A DNA stretch of 64,000 bases from a virus: the IMG/VR virus record IMGVR_UViG_3300030117_007612, positions 62,001-126,000 of that record. One strand, written 5' to 3'. Each line of letters begins with the position of its first letter. Position 1 is the first letter of the stretch. The notes under the pieces were generated by a model, which saw only the letters and a program-made list of their open reading frames with translations, was not told where the DNA came from and did not search any database. The translations under genes were made by a program, and so were the position numbers. Below, piece by piece: positions 1 through 10,213 of the stretch.

Positions 1-336
1 GATTACTGTTCACATGGTCACTATCAAATGAATATCTGCGGCAAGACCTACGCCGGCAGCGAGTACATCAGGTGGGCTAGCAATGGCACAGTTGATCCTG
101 CAAAGGATAAGGTTGAAACAGCTAAGCTAATGTGGAATTGGAAAGGTCAGAGTGAATATGTTAAATACTGGATGGAATCGCAAGGCGCAGATCCGACGAG
201 CAGCCGACCCCCTCGCTATGGCAGCTGGACAGAATTTATTATGAGAGACTTTGAAAATTGCCTGACATGCGACCACGACGGCCATATTGCTAAACGGGAA
301 GCCGCATCCAGACAATTACGAAATCAATTAAATTAG
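1..336 (+). CDS. Hypothetical protein, 5' end probably outside the window
   Basis: The frame is open from base 1 without a stop, so the first ATG (base 28) may be internal and the real start may lie upstream. The visible part is about 111 residues, rich in Trp, Tyr and Cys (two Cys near residues 92-95 counted from the ATG, in CLTC) and ends with a basic-polar helix-like tail. I recognise no family. It sits just ahead of a run of tail/baseplate-type genes in the same direction, so it is probably part of the virion module, but that is only context. It could also be the C-terminal end of a larger enzyme such as a baseplate lysozyme; nothing seen proves that. Confidence 0.6.
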   Translation, partial: DYCSHGHYQMNICGKTYAGSEYIRWASNGTVDPAKDKVETAKLMWNWKGQSEYVKYWMESQGADPTSSRPPRYGSWTEFIMRDFENCLTCDHDGHIAKREAASRQLRNQLN

Positions 337-354
337 AATAATAAGGAGTAAATT

Positions 355-1365
355 ATGAGCATTATTGGAGGAGACAAGCGCCCGATGCACGACGTCGGAG
401 ACGCTAGCAAACTTCAACAAGAAAACCTTGCCATGGCCAAAACGGCAATGCAGAAAATGAATGCTGTGCCGGCAGGCTCTGGCCTCTTTCACACGAAGGG
501 GGTAGAACCAACTTGCAACCCTGTGAGAGCACCGGCAGAGAAATGGCTGACGTCTCCCGGTGCACCAAATGCTGCAGTTAGAATAGGTAAAGACCGCCCA
601 CACCATATTACATCGGGCTACGGCGCCAAGGGCGCCACTGGCTGTAGTACTATTGATATTGTTGCCGGCATGGGCGCTAAACATAACACAGCATCAGGCA
701 CCGGCCCTAGAGACGGGGAGTATCTTAATCCTAGCCCGCATGGCGATGCAGCACGAATATTGTGTACTGCGATGACTGATGTTGATACAAACTTTAGATT
801 AGATCCCGGCACAATTGGTAGTTCTGTAGCAAGATCAGCATGCGCCATGAAGGCGGACGCAATTAGGCTTATGGGCGCCGACGGCGGTATTAAACTTGTT
901 ACTGGTAAAGATGATGGAGTTGAGGGTGCTGGATATAACGCCCGCGGCGGCAAGATTAAACAACCCGCCCCCGGTATTGAATTGATTGCTGGGAACAACT
1001 CAGAGCCTAAAAAAGCATACATTAGGATACCAGAGTTTAAAGTTGAAACAATCAGGTCTTTGCAGCCAGTAGCCATGGCTGACAACGTAAGGGATTGCCT
1101 TCAAGAATTATGCACCAATTTACAACAGTTTCAGAGTCATGTTTATTTGTTTATGACAAATCAAATAATTTACAATGCTAACAACAATATCGACCTTTTA
1201 AGACCATGGGTAGCTGCAGTTGGAACACCAGCGACTGTAGGACAAATTGTTAATGCTTGGGTGCCTGATGTCCCTACAAGATATAATTGGTTTGCTTGGG
1301 AGGCTAACTATTTAGTCGCCGGTTCATACAAATATGTTGGGAGCCATAATGTACGCGTTACGTAA
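355..1365 (+). CDS. Hypothetical virion-type protein, 336 aa
   Basis: The start ATG has a good ribosome binding site (AGGAG at 344-348). The protein is Gly/Ala-rich in its first 220 residues (for example around residues 85-120 and 150-210), with turns and short beta-type stretches, and has a more helical C-terminal third with several Trp. No enzymatic motif is visible. It is followed 14 bases later by a 2186-aa protein and lies upstream of gp25 and gp6 homologues, which suggests a baseplate or tail component. I do not recognise the family, and the function is open. Confidence 0.7.
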   Translation: MSIIGGDKRPMHDVGDASKLQQENLAMAKTAMQKMNAVPAGSGLFHTKGVEPTCNPVRAPAEKWLTSPGAPNAAVRIGKDRPHHITSGYGAKGATGCSTIDIVAGMGAKHNTASGTGPRDGEYLNPSPHGDAARILCTAMTDVDTNFRLDPGTIGSSVARSACAMKADAIRLMGADGGIKLVTGKDDGVEGAGYNARGGKIKQPAPGIELIAGNNSEPKKAYIRIPEFKVETIRSLQPVAMADNVRDCLQELCTNLQQFQSHVYLFMTNQIIYNANNNIDLLRPWVAAVGTPATVGQIVNAWVPDVPTRYNWFAWEANYLVAGSYKYVGSHNVRVT

Positions 1366-1379
1366 GCCCAGAGGAAGAA

Positions 1380-4300
1380 ATGGCAAAATTTTCTGATTTT
1401 CAAGATTTAAACAACGATGGATTAGTAGATAAATGCGTGGTGGAGCTTCCAATAAAGCAGGATCCATGCCCTACGTGTATTCCAAACCCGCATGCCATAA
1501 GGCCAGATTGGACTAAAAAATCACATCTTGAATCGTATTTAAACCAAAGAACATGTGAATATACGATTATTTTTAGGAGTAACTACAAAGATACCGGCGG
1601 TACCGGCAACTCAGTAAAAGACGAGCAAACTATAGTCGATCGCTGGGAGGAATACAAAGAAGATGCAGTAAAGGAGATACTGGAAGCATATGCAAAAGAC
1701 ACATCTCCCACATATGTGTCGACAACATCGTCGAGTGTAAAATACGATAAAAAAGATTGGTACCTATCCGTAATACCAAACTCTAGAATAAAGTTTAAAT
1801 ATAGAATACCCGCAGAAGTCCTCAATTCAATTCCGGAGGCCCCCCAGCATGCTGAGGCCCCGACAGCACCAATAGAGGTGGAATACGATGTCAATGAATT
1901 AAGATTGGCCTTAATAAGAATAAGCAAAGGTCTGCATCTGTATTCGAGATACATAAGAGTATTTCAGGCCGTTGAGGGAGGTAGGGTTACGTGGGCCCGC
2001 ACAGGTGCGCGCTTCAACTTAGATCCGTACGGAGATAAGACGGGCAAGCTTAGGAGAATCTTGCCTGAGCTTTTAAAATTTTATTGGTCCAAGGGTTGGG
2101 TATTGAACGGTTCTTTACTCCCCGGCTTCGGCAAGAAAGACGCCGAAAAAATTGCAATTGGCTTTAATGAAAATTACACTATAAAATACATGTCTGTGTG
2201 GCAATATGGATGTGAGCACGCAGCCTACACACTTAAAGAAGGACAACTATCTTCGCTTAAAAATAAGACTCCCTTTAATGATCCGACCGCCATGGCATAT
2301 CTTTCTAAAGTTTTCGAAATGGAAAATGATTTAATTTCGAGAGTTCCCAAAGATTGGCTAGAGTTCCTAGAAGAATATACTTACCCAGCATTGCTTGTAA
2401 GACATGCGAATCCGGGAGAATATGATCCATTTGCTCCCGGCGGCCCAATCCAACAGCAGACCATGGGCGCCATTAATGATGCGTTAGCTGGTGCCGGCGG
2501 CAGTACTAACATGACCGCTGGTGACTGTATTGCTGATGATTTTGCGCAAGATTTTAAAGAAATAAAAGATTTTGTCCACGATCAGGTAATGGGCTTGGGC
2601 GATGTGATTGCCTATAAATTTAGAGATAAAATATGCGGCACTGAAGATTCGGCAAGACAAGACGCTGAGGATGTTGGATGGTTTAGTGTTTATGATCCAA
2701 AAACAAGAAAGAATAAAAATGTATACCTTATGGCCCAAGAACAGGCTTTTGCTCAATTGGAGGCCAATGATCAGGTCTTTGTTGAATTGTGCGCAAGGCT
2801 TTTTAGTCTTCTTAATGTTAGTGGCGGCTATCAAAAGATGGACGAATTGTGGGCACAAGTATTCAGCCCGCTAAAGGAGTGCGGCCTATCAGAATTGCTA
2901 TCTGACGTCATTAAGTGTCTTTTGGGCGGCTTAAGTTTAGAAGAGGCCATGGCCAAAGCAATCCTTTCTGCTTTAAACGCTATGGGCATTGAGTCCTTTG
3001 GAAAGCTTTTTGTAGGGTTGCCGCCTGATAAGCAGAGAGAAATTGAAGCGATTGTATGGAGAAGATTAGAAAGTGGAGACGTTCCCGGCTTTGAACCAGA
3101 GAGAATGCGAGCTACTCCTCCATGGGAATCTGATGTAGCAAAGGCCGGAGCTTCGCAAAGAGTGGCAACTGGGGTGGAAGATAGCCCAGTGCCGGTCGAT
3201 CGCGGCCCACCATACAGCGCGCCATCCACTAGGAGAACTCTCGGACAACAATTTGACACAGCTATAAACGACCCATATCAAGGAGTCGATCCAAACAACA
3301 TATTGCAGGTTTACATTGCTGCCTTGATAGATGTTTATGGCGACAATTTATTAGACTTGGTCGACGAGATAAACAAAATTCCGGGCGTCCCGGTTATCAC
3401 TGCCATCATCGCCACTTTGGATTGTCCTCGTCCTCCTATTTTTGATCCGGGCCTGTTCGACTGGCTTAAAGATATTCAGCTTCCATGGTGTAGAAACCAA
3501 AAAGATATTGGCTGGCCAAGAATAAATATGGCACCACCCATGTCGCTAGCTGATATTTTTAAGGCACTTCTAGAGGCCGCCAAGGAAGCGCTCTTGGAAA
3601 TGATTATGAACATCTTGACTCAAATAATCATTAAAATATGTGAGATACTTGGTGACATGATATGTAAGGCGCTAGAGGCTGTTGGTGCTTTGGCAGCTGC
3701 TTTACCGAGCTTAATCAGCGGCGAAAACTCCGTATCGAATGTACTGAGAGATGTTTTCTGTGGCCCAGACGCGTCACAAGAACAAATTGAGCAAGTTACG
3801 GCGCGATTAATAGGCACTCTTGGGGGTGGCGGCGCCGCAATGGCAGATCGTGGATTGGTAAACAACTGGACTGCCGGCGTATCTTCGATGATAACACAAA
3901 GAGAGCTAGCAGAATTGTTCACCGGCCGAGCCGATGATTCAACTATAAACATAATACATGAATTTACACAACTGGAGGTTCCAGAATTTGCTGACGCCTT
4001 AGCTTCACCCACTGACATTAGAAATCTTTTTAAGAATATTGGCGACTTATTCCCACCTGAATTTACAGGTGAGCTTTTGGACATTGTTGATGCCGATGAT
4101 TTACTTGCTGATAAGCCGATAAATCCGTCTTTATGTGCCACTCCGGAGAAGCTAGATGATTTTAAAGCCGCTCGTTGTGCGCTATTAGAAGGCCGAGCCA
4201 CCAAAGAACAGTGTGATAAACTTTATGATGACCTAAAAGATCAATTATTGGATGATCTAGAAGATATCAGCACAGTTTTCCAAAAAGGTGTGAAAGCGCA

Positions 4301-7300
4301 CATTGCAGATCAGTTGCCGCCACTTGTTAGCGCACCCGGCTGTCAAGATGGGCTGTTGCCTTTTGAGCCAGAAGAACATAGAGTTGCAAGAGAAAAAGTA
4401 CAAGAAAGCTTATACAAAGAAATCAAAGTTGCATACACACAAGATTTAGTCGGTGACGGACCTTGGGCATTTCAGTGGGGCGCCCTCAATCTAATACTTT
4501 CTGATGTTAATGGGGTAGCCTATACAGCCCACCAGAAAAAAGCACAAAACATGTTTAATTATGTTGACTTTATCAACGAATCCGGACCCGATCCCGGCGG
4601 ATTTCCCGAGATGCCGCCTTTGGTGGGTGAATTGATGGGCGGCCATAATGGCGCGTTCCCTGTTGATGTTGCCGGCTGGCTGCAAGATTACGTGACCTCT
4701 GGCAGCTATAGAGATCCGACAGTGCCAACTGGCATTTTTAAACCAATTGAGGGATGGCACGAATCTCAAAAAAGAAAAATAATCATAGAACCAAGCCCCA
4801 CAATCTATTCAATTTTTGGCGAAACCCAACAAGAGGTTGCATATGTGATGTTACCCGGATATAAGATGGGAGATTTAAGAGCTAAATTCAGAGACAACGC
4901 AAAAGGCATGCCAAATAAATTCAAGATCGCCGGCGTTACAGATTCAACAAAAGGTCTTGATGGAGAAAACGAGGCATATGGATATGGTTTTGACATGTGG
5001 ATGTCGACTTCAGACTTGGAAGTTAATGGCGGCGATATTGTATATAGAGATGGCGACTGGACATCTTTAAGAATATATGAAAGAAGAAACAACGCATACT
5101 CTGATATAATTGTAGCAAACGATAGTTCAATTAGTGCCATGTTCCCCATGGGCGCCCAAGTTGAAGCATCTCTCGGTGGCAGCGAACTAGGTGTTGGTAT
5201 TAGCCGAGTGAGACCCCCCAATTCTAAACTTCCTCATACTGCGATTATTAGAGAGCACATGGCTGCTGAAGTTAATGAAATTTTAAATAGCCTACCCCCA
5301 GTTGAATACGGTCTTCGCGATGGAAAACCTCCAGATACACCCCCATCAAACAAGTACTTACCGCAAGTTCAAAGGCTGGCTAGTTTTCTTGAGGAAAGAA
5401 AGGTATTGCCGGCCGTGGTTCCAGACGCCACCGGCTGGGGGTCTGGGACCGTTCCTTCGTCAACCTCCATTGATTTGCAATCTCTTGAAGATCTTCATGG
5501 AAATGTAATGAATCTGTTCTCCGATTTAGTTTTCCAGAAGATAGCAGAGGGAGGTATCACAAACCCTGCATTTAATTTTGGCGCCGCACCTGACGGCCTT
5601 TCACCTTCCGACATCATGTATGTCAATCCCGACAATTATACAGACGATAACGGAGACTTCCACGCCGCCGGCCAGCCTTACAGTATACCGTCTAGCGAAG
5701 CTGTTATGGGTATCAGTGCTGCTCAGTATAGTAGTTCGCCGATAGCCAATCGAATTCATTATCTAAATCCGGCAACTTTTGGTGGAACGTATGCCTCTCC
5801 GGGTATTTACATAGAACCACCAAAAAATGACGGATGGCTTGGTCTTTTTGATGCGATAATGCCAGAAGAAGATGGGTGTAAGCCTCGAAGATCAGACCTG
5901 ATTGATTTTGCTGATGTTGGTCAAAGAGTCAACGACTTGTATACCAAAATTCCTGATGATCCAAGATTAAGAATGGGTCCCGAATGTCGATTAGAAGTGC
6001 CATACGCAAGAATTCTCGATAGGGCTTCAGCCGCCGGCATCGAAGGAGTTGTAATGATAGCTATCAGAGCGTTTGCCAGCATGCATTTCATTAAAGCAAT
6101 TGCAACTTATTCAAAATTTAAACCCGTCTTTCCCGATAATTTTAGTAGCATTGTGTCTTCATTTATAATTCAAGAGATGGAAACTAGATTTAAAGAAAAC
6201 GAAAATGTTCTAGGTGATACTTTATTTAAAGATGAAAGATTTTGGTACGCCTTTTTGGAACAATGTGTTCAGATTTATGATCGCAAAGTAACTCTTGGCG
6301 AGGTTGAACCACCCGCAGCCGCCATTCAGGCTTTCAGAGCCTTAAATGATCTGCAAGAAACCTATGATTATCCGGACATGAGGGAACTACGAAAAGCCAA
6401 AAGTCAAGGTTTGCAATATTTAGATAAAACAATACACGATGTTCATTCGCTGAGATATATGAGAAATGTAAAAAACCTCCACTATGTCAGGGATACAGAG
6501 ATGCATGCAAAAAATATTATGAAATATCTCGTTGAAGAAGAGTTAAACAAACTTGGAGAGATTTTTACTCAAAACTTGAAAGATATTGGTTTTGGACCAA
6601 GAATAAAACATCTCGGAAAATATTTTATTAGCAGAGATAACGGCGCCGTAATTGCAGGAACATCGCTGCGACTAGATCAGGAGTTCTATATATCGGCCAC
6701 AGGGTTGCCACTCGTAGAGGGAAACTCTTTCTATACCTCTGGGGGGGAGTTTGCGAAACAGGATGGTAGCGAATATATTGGACAATATCATGTGCACGTC
6801 TCCGAAGGCCGCGGCCCGATTGCCATGGAAGGCCCGTTTCATAAATCGACACCCCATGAAGAATTGATACCCATTTCTAAAGACATGAGAGTTATTGGCG
6901 AAAGTGGCGATAGCCTAGGAGACGTCACAGAACTGGGAGACTCTCCAATGACCTTCGCTGCTGACGGCATGCCCGGTGGCTCTGGAGAGATCCGGCCATT
7001 TAAGCTTGAAAAATTAATGAGAATTACCCCTAAAGCCTCCGCAGAAATGGCGGCCGGCCTTCCAGCTTTGACATCCAGCCCTTCTGGATATGTGCAGCCT
7101 AGGGTGTGGACAAACTATATAAACAATCTTCCATCAACGGTTAAGAGTAGAAATATTTCTGATTACTACGGTAATTTGGAATTTGTATATGATCCGCAGA
7201 GCAACTCAGAAGAACCAATTGGCCTCAAGGCAGGTACAAGCATTGGTGTTGAATACGGCTTAAGATTGTCAATTGTGTTTGAAGACGGAACATCACATTC

Positions 7301-7940
7301 GGTTGCTGAAACTTTTGTCGACGCTCTCGATAAGCCGATAGCTCAATTTGAAGAATTCAATGCAGACTCTCGAATACTATACTGTTTGGTGAACAACCTA
7401 GTAGATTCTCCAGAATTTAAATTTATCACGGAATATGTTTTCCCATTACGTAAAATAACCGCTTTCGCAGCAATCTACAATTCTTATGCGTTCTTGCCTT
7501 CTGTTGGAGAATTGGTTACAAAATATGATAGCACTGATGATCTTACGGCCAAAAAGCCCGGCCGTCGAGTTGATGGAAGTGGTGCCTATGACGAGGAAAA
7601 TTCAATTAGAGGTTGGGAGCCGTATGGTAAAAGAATGAGATATCAACAAAACAACAATCCTGCCACGTGGTTTGAAAAGGGTTTTGATGAATGGGATCGC
7701 GAAGTATTAAAAAGCACCGTACCAAAGATCAGAAGCTTGTTTAAATCTTATTATAATGCCAGAGATTTTGACTGGGGAGAAGACGCCGCAGATGGTGTTG
7801 GTCATTTATTAGAACAAATGAGAGAATCAATACGACCCCCAGCCGGCGCAAAGTATTTGCCATGGTGGAAAAAACGCAAACTTAGAAAACGCCCTCTAAA
7901 TAAAAATGGAGGAATGTGCTCTTCATCAGACGAAGATTAA
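1380..7940 (+). CDS. Very large virion/baseplate-type protein, 2186 aa
   Basis: The start ATG has GAGGAA just upstream (1371-1376). Residues 9-17 read D-L-N-N-D-G-L-V-D, which fits the DxNxDGxxD calcium loop of EF-hand/dockerin type. Around residues 725-779 there is a long, strongly hydrophobic helical stretch (IFKALL... to ...AALPSLI) unlike the surrounding polar sequence. The rest mixes helical and beta-type regions and ends in a basic patch (KKRKLRKRP) and an acidic tail. No catalytic motif was found. Directly upstream of the gp25 and gp6 homologues it is probably a tail or baseplate structural protein. A tape-measure role is possible but I see no long regular coiled coil. Confidence 0.75.
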   Translation: MAKFSDFQDLNNDGLVDKCVVELPIKQDPCPTCIPNPHAIRPDWTKKSHLESYLNQRTCEYTIIFRSNYKDTGGTGNSVKDEQTIVDRWEEYKEDAVKEILEAYAKDTSPTYVSTTSSSVKYDKKDWYLSVIPNSRIKFKYRIPAEVLNSIPEAPQHAEAPTAPIEVEYDVNELRLALIRISKGLHLYSRYIRVFQAVEGGRVTWARTGARFNLDPYGDKTGKLRRILPELLKFYWSKGWVLNGSLLPGFGKKDAEKIAIGFNENYTIKYMSVWQYGCEHAAYTLKEGQLSSLKNKTPFNDPTAMAYLSKVFEMENDLISRVPKDWLEFLEEYTYPALLVRHANPGEYDPFAPGGPIQQQTMGAINDALAGAGGSTNMTAGDCIADDFAQDFKEIKDFVHDQVMGLGDVIAYKFRDKICGTEDSARQDAEDVGWFSVYDPKTRKNKNVYLMAQEQAFAQLEANDQVFVELCARLFSLLNVSGGYQKMDELWAQVFSPLKECGLSELLSDVIKCLLGGLSLEEAMAKAILSALNAMGIESFGKLFVGLPPDKQREIEAIVWRRLESGDVPGFEPERMRATPPWESDVAKAGASQRVATGVEDSPVPVDRGPPYSAPSTRRTLGQQFDTAINDPYQGVDPNNILQVYIAALIDVYGDNLLDLVDEINKIPGVPVITAIIATLDCPRPPIFDPGLFDWLKDIQLPWCRNQKDIGWPRINMAPPMSLADIFKALLEAAKEALLEMIMNILTQIIIKICEILGDMICKALEAVGALAAALPSLISGENSVSNVLRDVFCGPDASQEQIEQVTARLIGTLGGGGAAMADRGLVNNWTAGVSSMITQRELAELFTGRADDSTINIIHEFTQLEVPEFADALASPTDIRNLFKNIGDLFPPEFTGELLDIVDADDLLADKPINPSLCATPEKLDDFKAARCALLEGRATKEQCDKLYDDLKDQLLDDLEDISTVFQKGVKAHIADQLPPLVSAPGCQDGLLPFEPEEHRVAREKVQESLYKEIKVAYTQDLVGDGPWAFQWGALNLILSDVNGVAYTAHQKKAQNMFNYVDFINESGPDPGGFPEMPPLVGELMGGHNGAFPVDVAGWLQDYVTSGSYRDPTVPTGIFKPIEGWHESQKRKIIIEPSPTIYSIFGETQQEVAYVMLPGYKMGDLRAKFRDNAKGMPNKFKIAGVTDSTKGLDGENEAYGYGFDMWMSTSDLEVNGGDIVYRDGDWTSLRIYERRNNAYSDIIVANDSSISAMFPMGAQVEASLGGSELGVGISRVRPPNSKLPHTAIIREHMAAEVNEILNSLPPVEYGLRDGKPPDTPPSNKYLPQVQRLASFLEERKVLPAVVPDATGWGSGTVPSSTSIDLQSLEDLHGNVMNLFSDLVFQKIAEGGITNPAFNFGAAPDGLSPSDIMYVNPDNYTDDNGDFHAAGQPYSIPSSEAVMGISAAQYSSSPIANRIHYLNPATFGGTYASPGIYIEPPKNDGWLGLFDAIMPEEDGCKPRRSDLIDFADVGQRVNDLYTKIPDDPRLRMGPECRLEVPYARILDRASAAGIEGVVMIAIRAFASMHFIKAIATYSKFKPVFPDNFSSIVSSFIIQEMETRFKENENVLGDTLFKDERFWYAFLEQCVQIYDRKVTLGEVEPPAAAIQAFRALNDLQETYDYPDMRELRKAKSQGLQYLDKTIHDVHSLRYMRNVKNLHYVRDTEMHAKNIMKYLVEEELNKLGEIFTQNLKDIGFGPRIKHLGKYFISRDNGAVIAGTSLRLDQEFYISATGLPLVEGNSFYTSGGEFAKQDGSEYIGQYHVHVSEGRGPIAMEGPFHKSTPHEELIPISKDMRVIGESGDSLGDVTELGDSPMTFAADGMPGGSGEIRPFKLEKLMRITPKASAEMAAGLPALTSSPSGYVQPRVWTNYINNLPSTVKSRNISDYYGNLEFVYDPQSNSEEPIGLKAGTSIGVEYGLRLSIVFEDGTSHSVAETFVDALDKPIAQFEEFNADSRILYCLVNNLVDSPEFKFITEYVFPLRKITAFAAIYNSYAFLPSVGELVTKYDSTDDLTAKKPGRRVDGSGAYDEENSIRGWEPYGKRMRYQQNNNPATWFEKGFDEWDREVLKSTVPKIRSLFKSYYNARDFDWGEDAADGVGHLLEQMRESIRPPAGAKYLPWWKKRKLRKRPLNKNGGMCSSSDED

Positions 7941-7949
7941 AATTAGTGC

Positions 7950-7956
7950 CTAATTA
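7950..7956 (+). promoter_or_regulatory. CTAWTTA leader element, copy 1 (candidate late promoter)
   Basis: CTAATTA lies 16 bases before the ATG of the gp25-like gene. The same element recurs at similar distances in most of the longer leaders of the structural genes. The promoter role is inferred. Confidence 0.35.
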
Positions 7957-7972
7957 CAGTTAGGGTTTTATA

Positions 7973-8365
7973 ATGGCTGGATTATCACCAAGATTACCAT
8001 TGATGAAAAGTAGTATTGATGGTTTTGAAACAATCAAGACCATCAATGGGTTAGTTTCTCAAAATTTAAAGATGCTAATCTTAACTGCTCCCGGAGAAAG
8101 AGTTATGGAGCCAGACTTTGGCGTTGGCATCCAGTCTTACTTTTTTGAGCCAATGAGGGAAGATACCTATATAAGAATCCAACAAAGAATCAACAGTCAA
8201 GTAAGTATGTATATGCCTTTTGTAACGATAATAAATATTAGCTTTAATTCAATAGCTGATTCACCGGGAAATATTTTTGATTACGATGAGCATTATTTAG
8301 GACTGACAATAGAATACAGCATTGACTCCATAGGGGTCGTTGATGTGTTGGAGATTTTGATTTAA
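7973..8365 (+). CDS. 25: Baseplate wedge protein, gp25-like (GPW/gp25 family)
   Basis: The 130-aa length and core sequence fit the gp25/GpW family of contractile-tail baseplate wedges. The diagnostic stretch is NLKMLILTAPGERVMEPDFG (residues 30-49), where the loop GERVM-PDFG is typical of the family, followed by a two-stranded C-terminal half. In T4, gp25 joins the inner baseplate and helps start sheath assembly. It is followed 44 bases later by the gp6-like gene, the neighbour expected in this module. The protein acts in the virion baseplate. The assignment is confident from sequence and context. Confidence 0.93.
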   Translation: MAGLSPRLPLMKSSIDGFETIKTINGLVSQNLKMLILTAPGERVMEPDFGVGIQSYFFEPMREDTYIRIQQRINSQVSMYMPFVTIINISFNSIADSPGNIFDYDEHYLGLTIEYSIDSIGVVDVLEILI

Positions 8366-8380
8366 TTAATTAATATGAAT

Positions 8381-8387
8381 CTAATTA
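8381..8387 (+). promoter_or_regulatory. CTAWTTA leader element, copy 2 (candidate late promoter)
   Basis: AATCTAATTA ends 22 bases before the ATG of the gp6-like gene. It matches AAATACTAATTA of two other leaders with one or two bases missing. The role is inferred. Confidence 0.35.
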
Positions 8388-8409
8388 TACTGAGAAAGGA
8401 ACATTATTA

Positions 8410-10212
8410 ATGGGAAAGTACGATGATAGAATAATTCCAATTAATTACACCAATAGAGAATTTGCAACCATTCGCGAAGATCTGATACAGCTTGCGGAAA
8501 GGTTTTATCCCGACACATTTAAAGATTTTAGCGAAGCCTCTTTCGGCTCACTTATGATAGACACTGTTGCTTATGTTGGCGATCAGTTGTCATTTTATTT
8601 GGATTACCAAGCCAACGAGGGTTTTCTAAACTCAGCCGTTGAGTACAACAACATTGTCAGACACGCCTTGCAGCTGGGCTACAGATTCGAAGGGCGCCCA
8701 AGCACCTTTGGCAGGGTTGCCCTCTATATTATTGTACCTGCCACCGCAACTGGTATTGGTCCCGATCGGTCTTATATCCCAATCTTAAAAAGAGGAACCT
8801 CGTTTCAATCAATTAACGGGCTGATGTATATGTTGACTGAAAATATAGATTTTTCTGATCCAAAAAACAAAGTCGTGGTAGCCGAAGTGGATACTGATAC
8901 TGGCGCGCCATCTCAATATGCAATTAAGACTTATGGAAATGTTGTTTCTGGTCGTTTTGGTCAAGAAAGGTTTTCAGTCGGCCCATATGAAAAATTCAAG
9001 TCTCTCCTGCTTGAAAATCCTAACATTTCTGAAATAACAAGCGTTTACGACTCAAAGGGCAATGAATATTATGAAGTACCCTATCTTTCGCAAGATGTAA
9101 TCTATAGAGAAGTATCAAACCCAAATTATAGAAACGACAATGTTCCATCAATATTAAAGCCACTTACGGTGCCTAGAAGATTTACAACCCTTTTTGAGCG
9201 CGGCGGCGTAAGGTTGCAGTTTGGAACAGGTAACGAAGACTTGATATCAGAAGACAAGGTACCAGAACCTCAAAAATTAGCGTTAGATCTTTTCGGTAAA
9301 AATTATGTTACCAGCACGTCTTTCGATCCGTCCAATTTAGTTAGTAGCGATTACATGGGAATAGTCCCGTCAGATACTACCTTAACAGTCTCTTATCGTG
9401 CGACAAATCCAACCAATTCAAATGCTGCAGTGGGCGCTTTAAGAAGCGTTGCGGAGCCGATAGCTGAATTTGAAGATCGGACTGTTTTGGATAGTACAAA
9501 AATAGACAACGTTATTAGATCGATTGAAGTCTTTAATGAAGAGCCAATTGTGGGAGATGTCTCACTGCCTTCGTCAAATGAAATCAAAAGACGAGTTATC
9601 GATAATTTTGCAACTCAAAATAGAGCCGTAACAAGATTAGATTATGAGGCGCTGGCGCAAAGAATGCCCATTAAATTTGGCGCTATAAAAAGAGTTGCTG
9701 CACTTAAGGATCCAGATTCTCAAAAAAGAAACGTAAATTTGTATGTTTTATCTGAAGATACTGGCGGCAAACTAGCAACAGCTAATGATACTATAAAATT
9801 AAATTTAAAAACTTGGCTAAATAATTATAAAATGATTAACGACACTGTTGACATATTGGATGCAAAAATTGTCAATATAGGAATTAATTTCACAATGAAG
9901 ATTAGCAAAGATGTCGATAAGTATGTGACTATGGCCGCAGCCCTACAGGCGCTAAAAGACAAATACAGACAAGCAAGTTATATCGGGGAGCCCTTTTATC
10001 TTTCTGATGTCTACACAACCGTAAACAGATTAAAGGGGGTTGTAGATGTCGTCAATGTGCAAATAGTCAGAAAGCAGGGCAACAACTATTCATCGCATTC
10101 TTTCAACATTCACAGGAACTTATCATCCGATGGAAGATTTGTGCAGGTGCCAAAAAATGTCGCCTTAGAAGTTAAATTTCCCGACGAAGACATTAGAGGT
10201 ACTATAGTATAA
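8410..10212 (+). CDS. 6: Baseplate wedge protein, gp6-like
   Basis: 600 aa, close to the length of T4 gp6 (about 660). The N-terminal stretch (residues 30-90) contains FPD-F--FSEASFGSLMIDTVAYVGDQLSFYLDYQANE-like sequence, which is characteristic of gp6 and baseplate J-type wedge proteins. The C-terminal region (residues 390-560) has the repeated alpha/beta pattern used for dimer contacts in this family. In the virion, gp6 forms the continuous wedge ring of the baseplate. The start ATG has AAGGA upstream and follows the gp25 gene. Confidence is high for the family, lower for detailed architecture. Confidence 0.9.
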   Translation: MGKYDDRIIPINYTNREFATIREDLIQLAERFYPDTFKDFSEASFGSLMIDTVAYVGDQLSFYLDYQANEGFLNSAVEYNNIVRHALQLGYRFEGRPSTFGRVALYIIVPATATGIGPDRSYIPILKRGTSFQSINGLMYMLTENIDFSDPKNKVVVAEVDTDTGAPSQYAIKTYGNVVSGRFGQERFSVGPYEKFKSLLLENPNISEITSVYDSKGNEYYEVPYLSQDVIYREVSNPNYRNDNVPSILKPLTVPRRFTTLFERGGVRLQFGTGNEDLISEDKVPEPQKLALDLFGKNYVTSTSFDPSNLVSSDYMGIVPSDTTLTVSYRATNPTNSNAAVGALRSVAEPIAEFEDRTVLDSTKIDNVIRSIEVFNEEPIVGDVSLPSSNEIKRRVIDNFATQNRAVTRLDYEALAQRMPIKFGAIKRVAALKDPDSQKRNVNLYVLSEDTGGKLATANDTIKLNLKTWLNNYKMINDTVDILDAKIVNIGINFTMKISKDVDKYVTMAAALQALKDKYRQASYIGEPFYLSDVYTTVNRLKGVVDVVNVQIVRKQGNNYSSHSFNIHRNLSSDGRFVQVPKNVALEVKFPDEDIRGTIV

Positions 10213-10213
10213 A

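Noticed and set aside
618-1085. Open frame of 155 codons on the - strand
   Set aside because: It is the complement of an Ala/Gly-rich part of the gene at 355; no start signal and no neighbours in that direction.
3620-4204. Open frame of 194 codons on the - strand
   Set aside because: It lies fully inside the 2186-aa gene on the other strand, has no ribosome binding site or homology-like pattern and is one of many such shadows.
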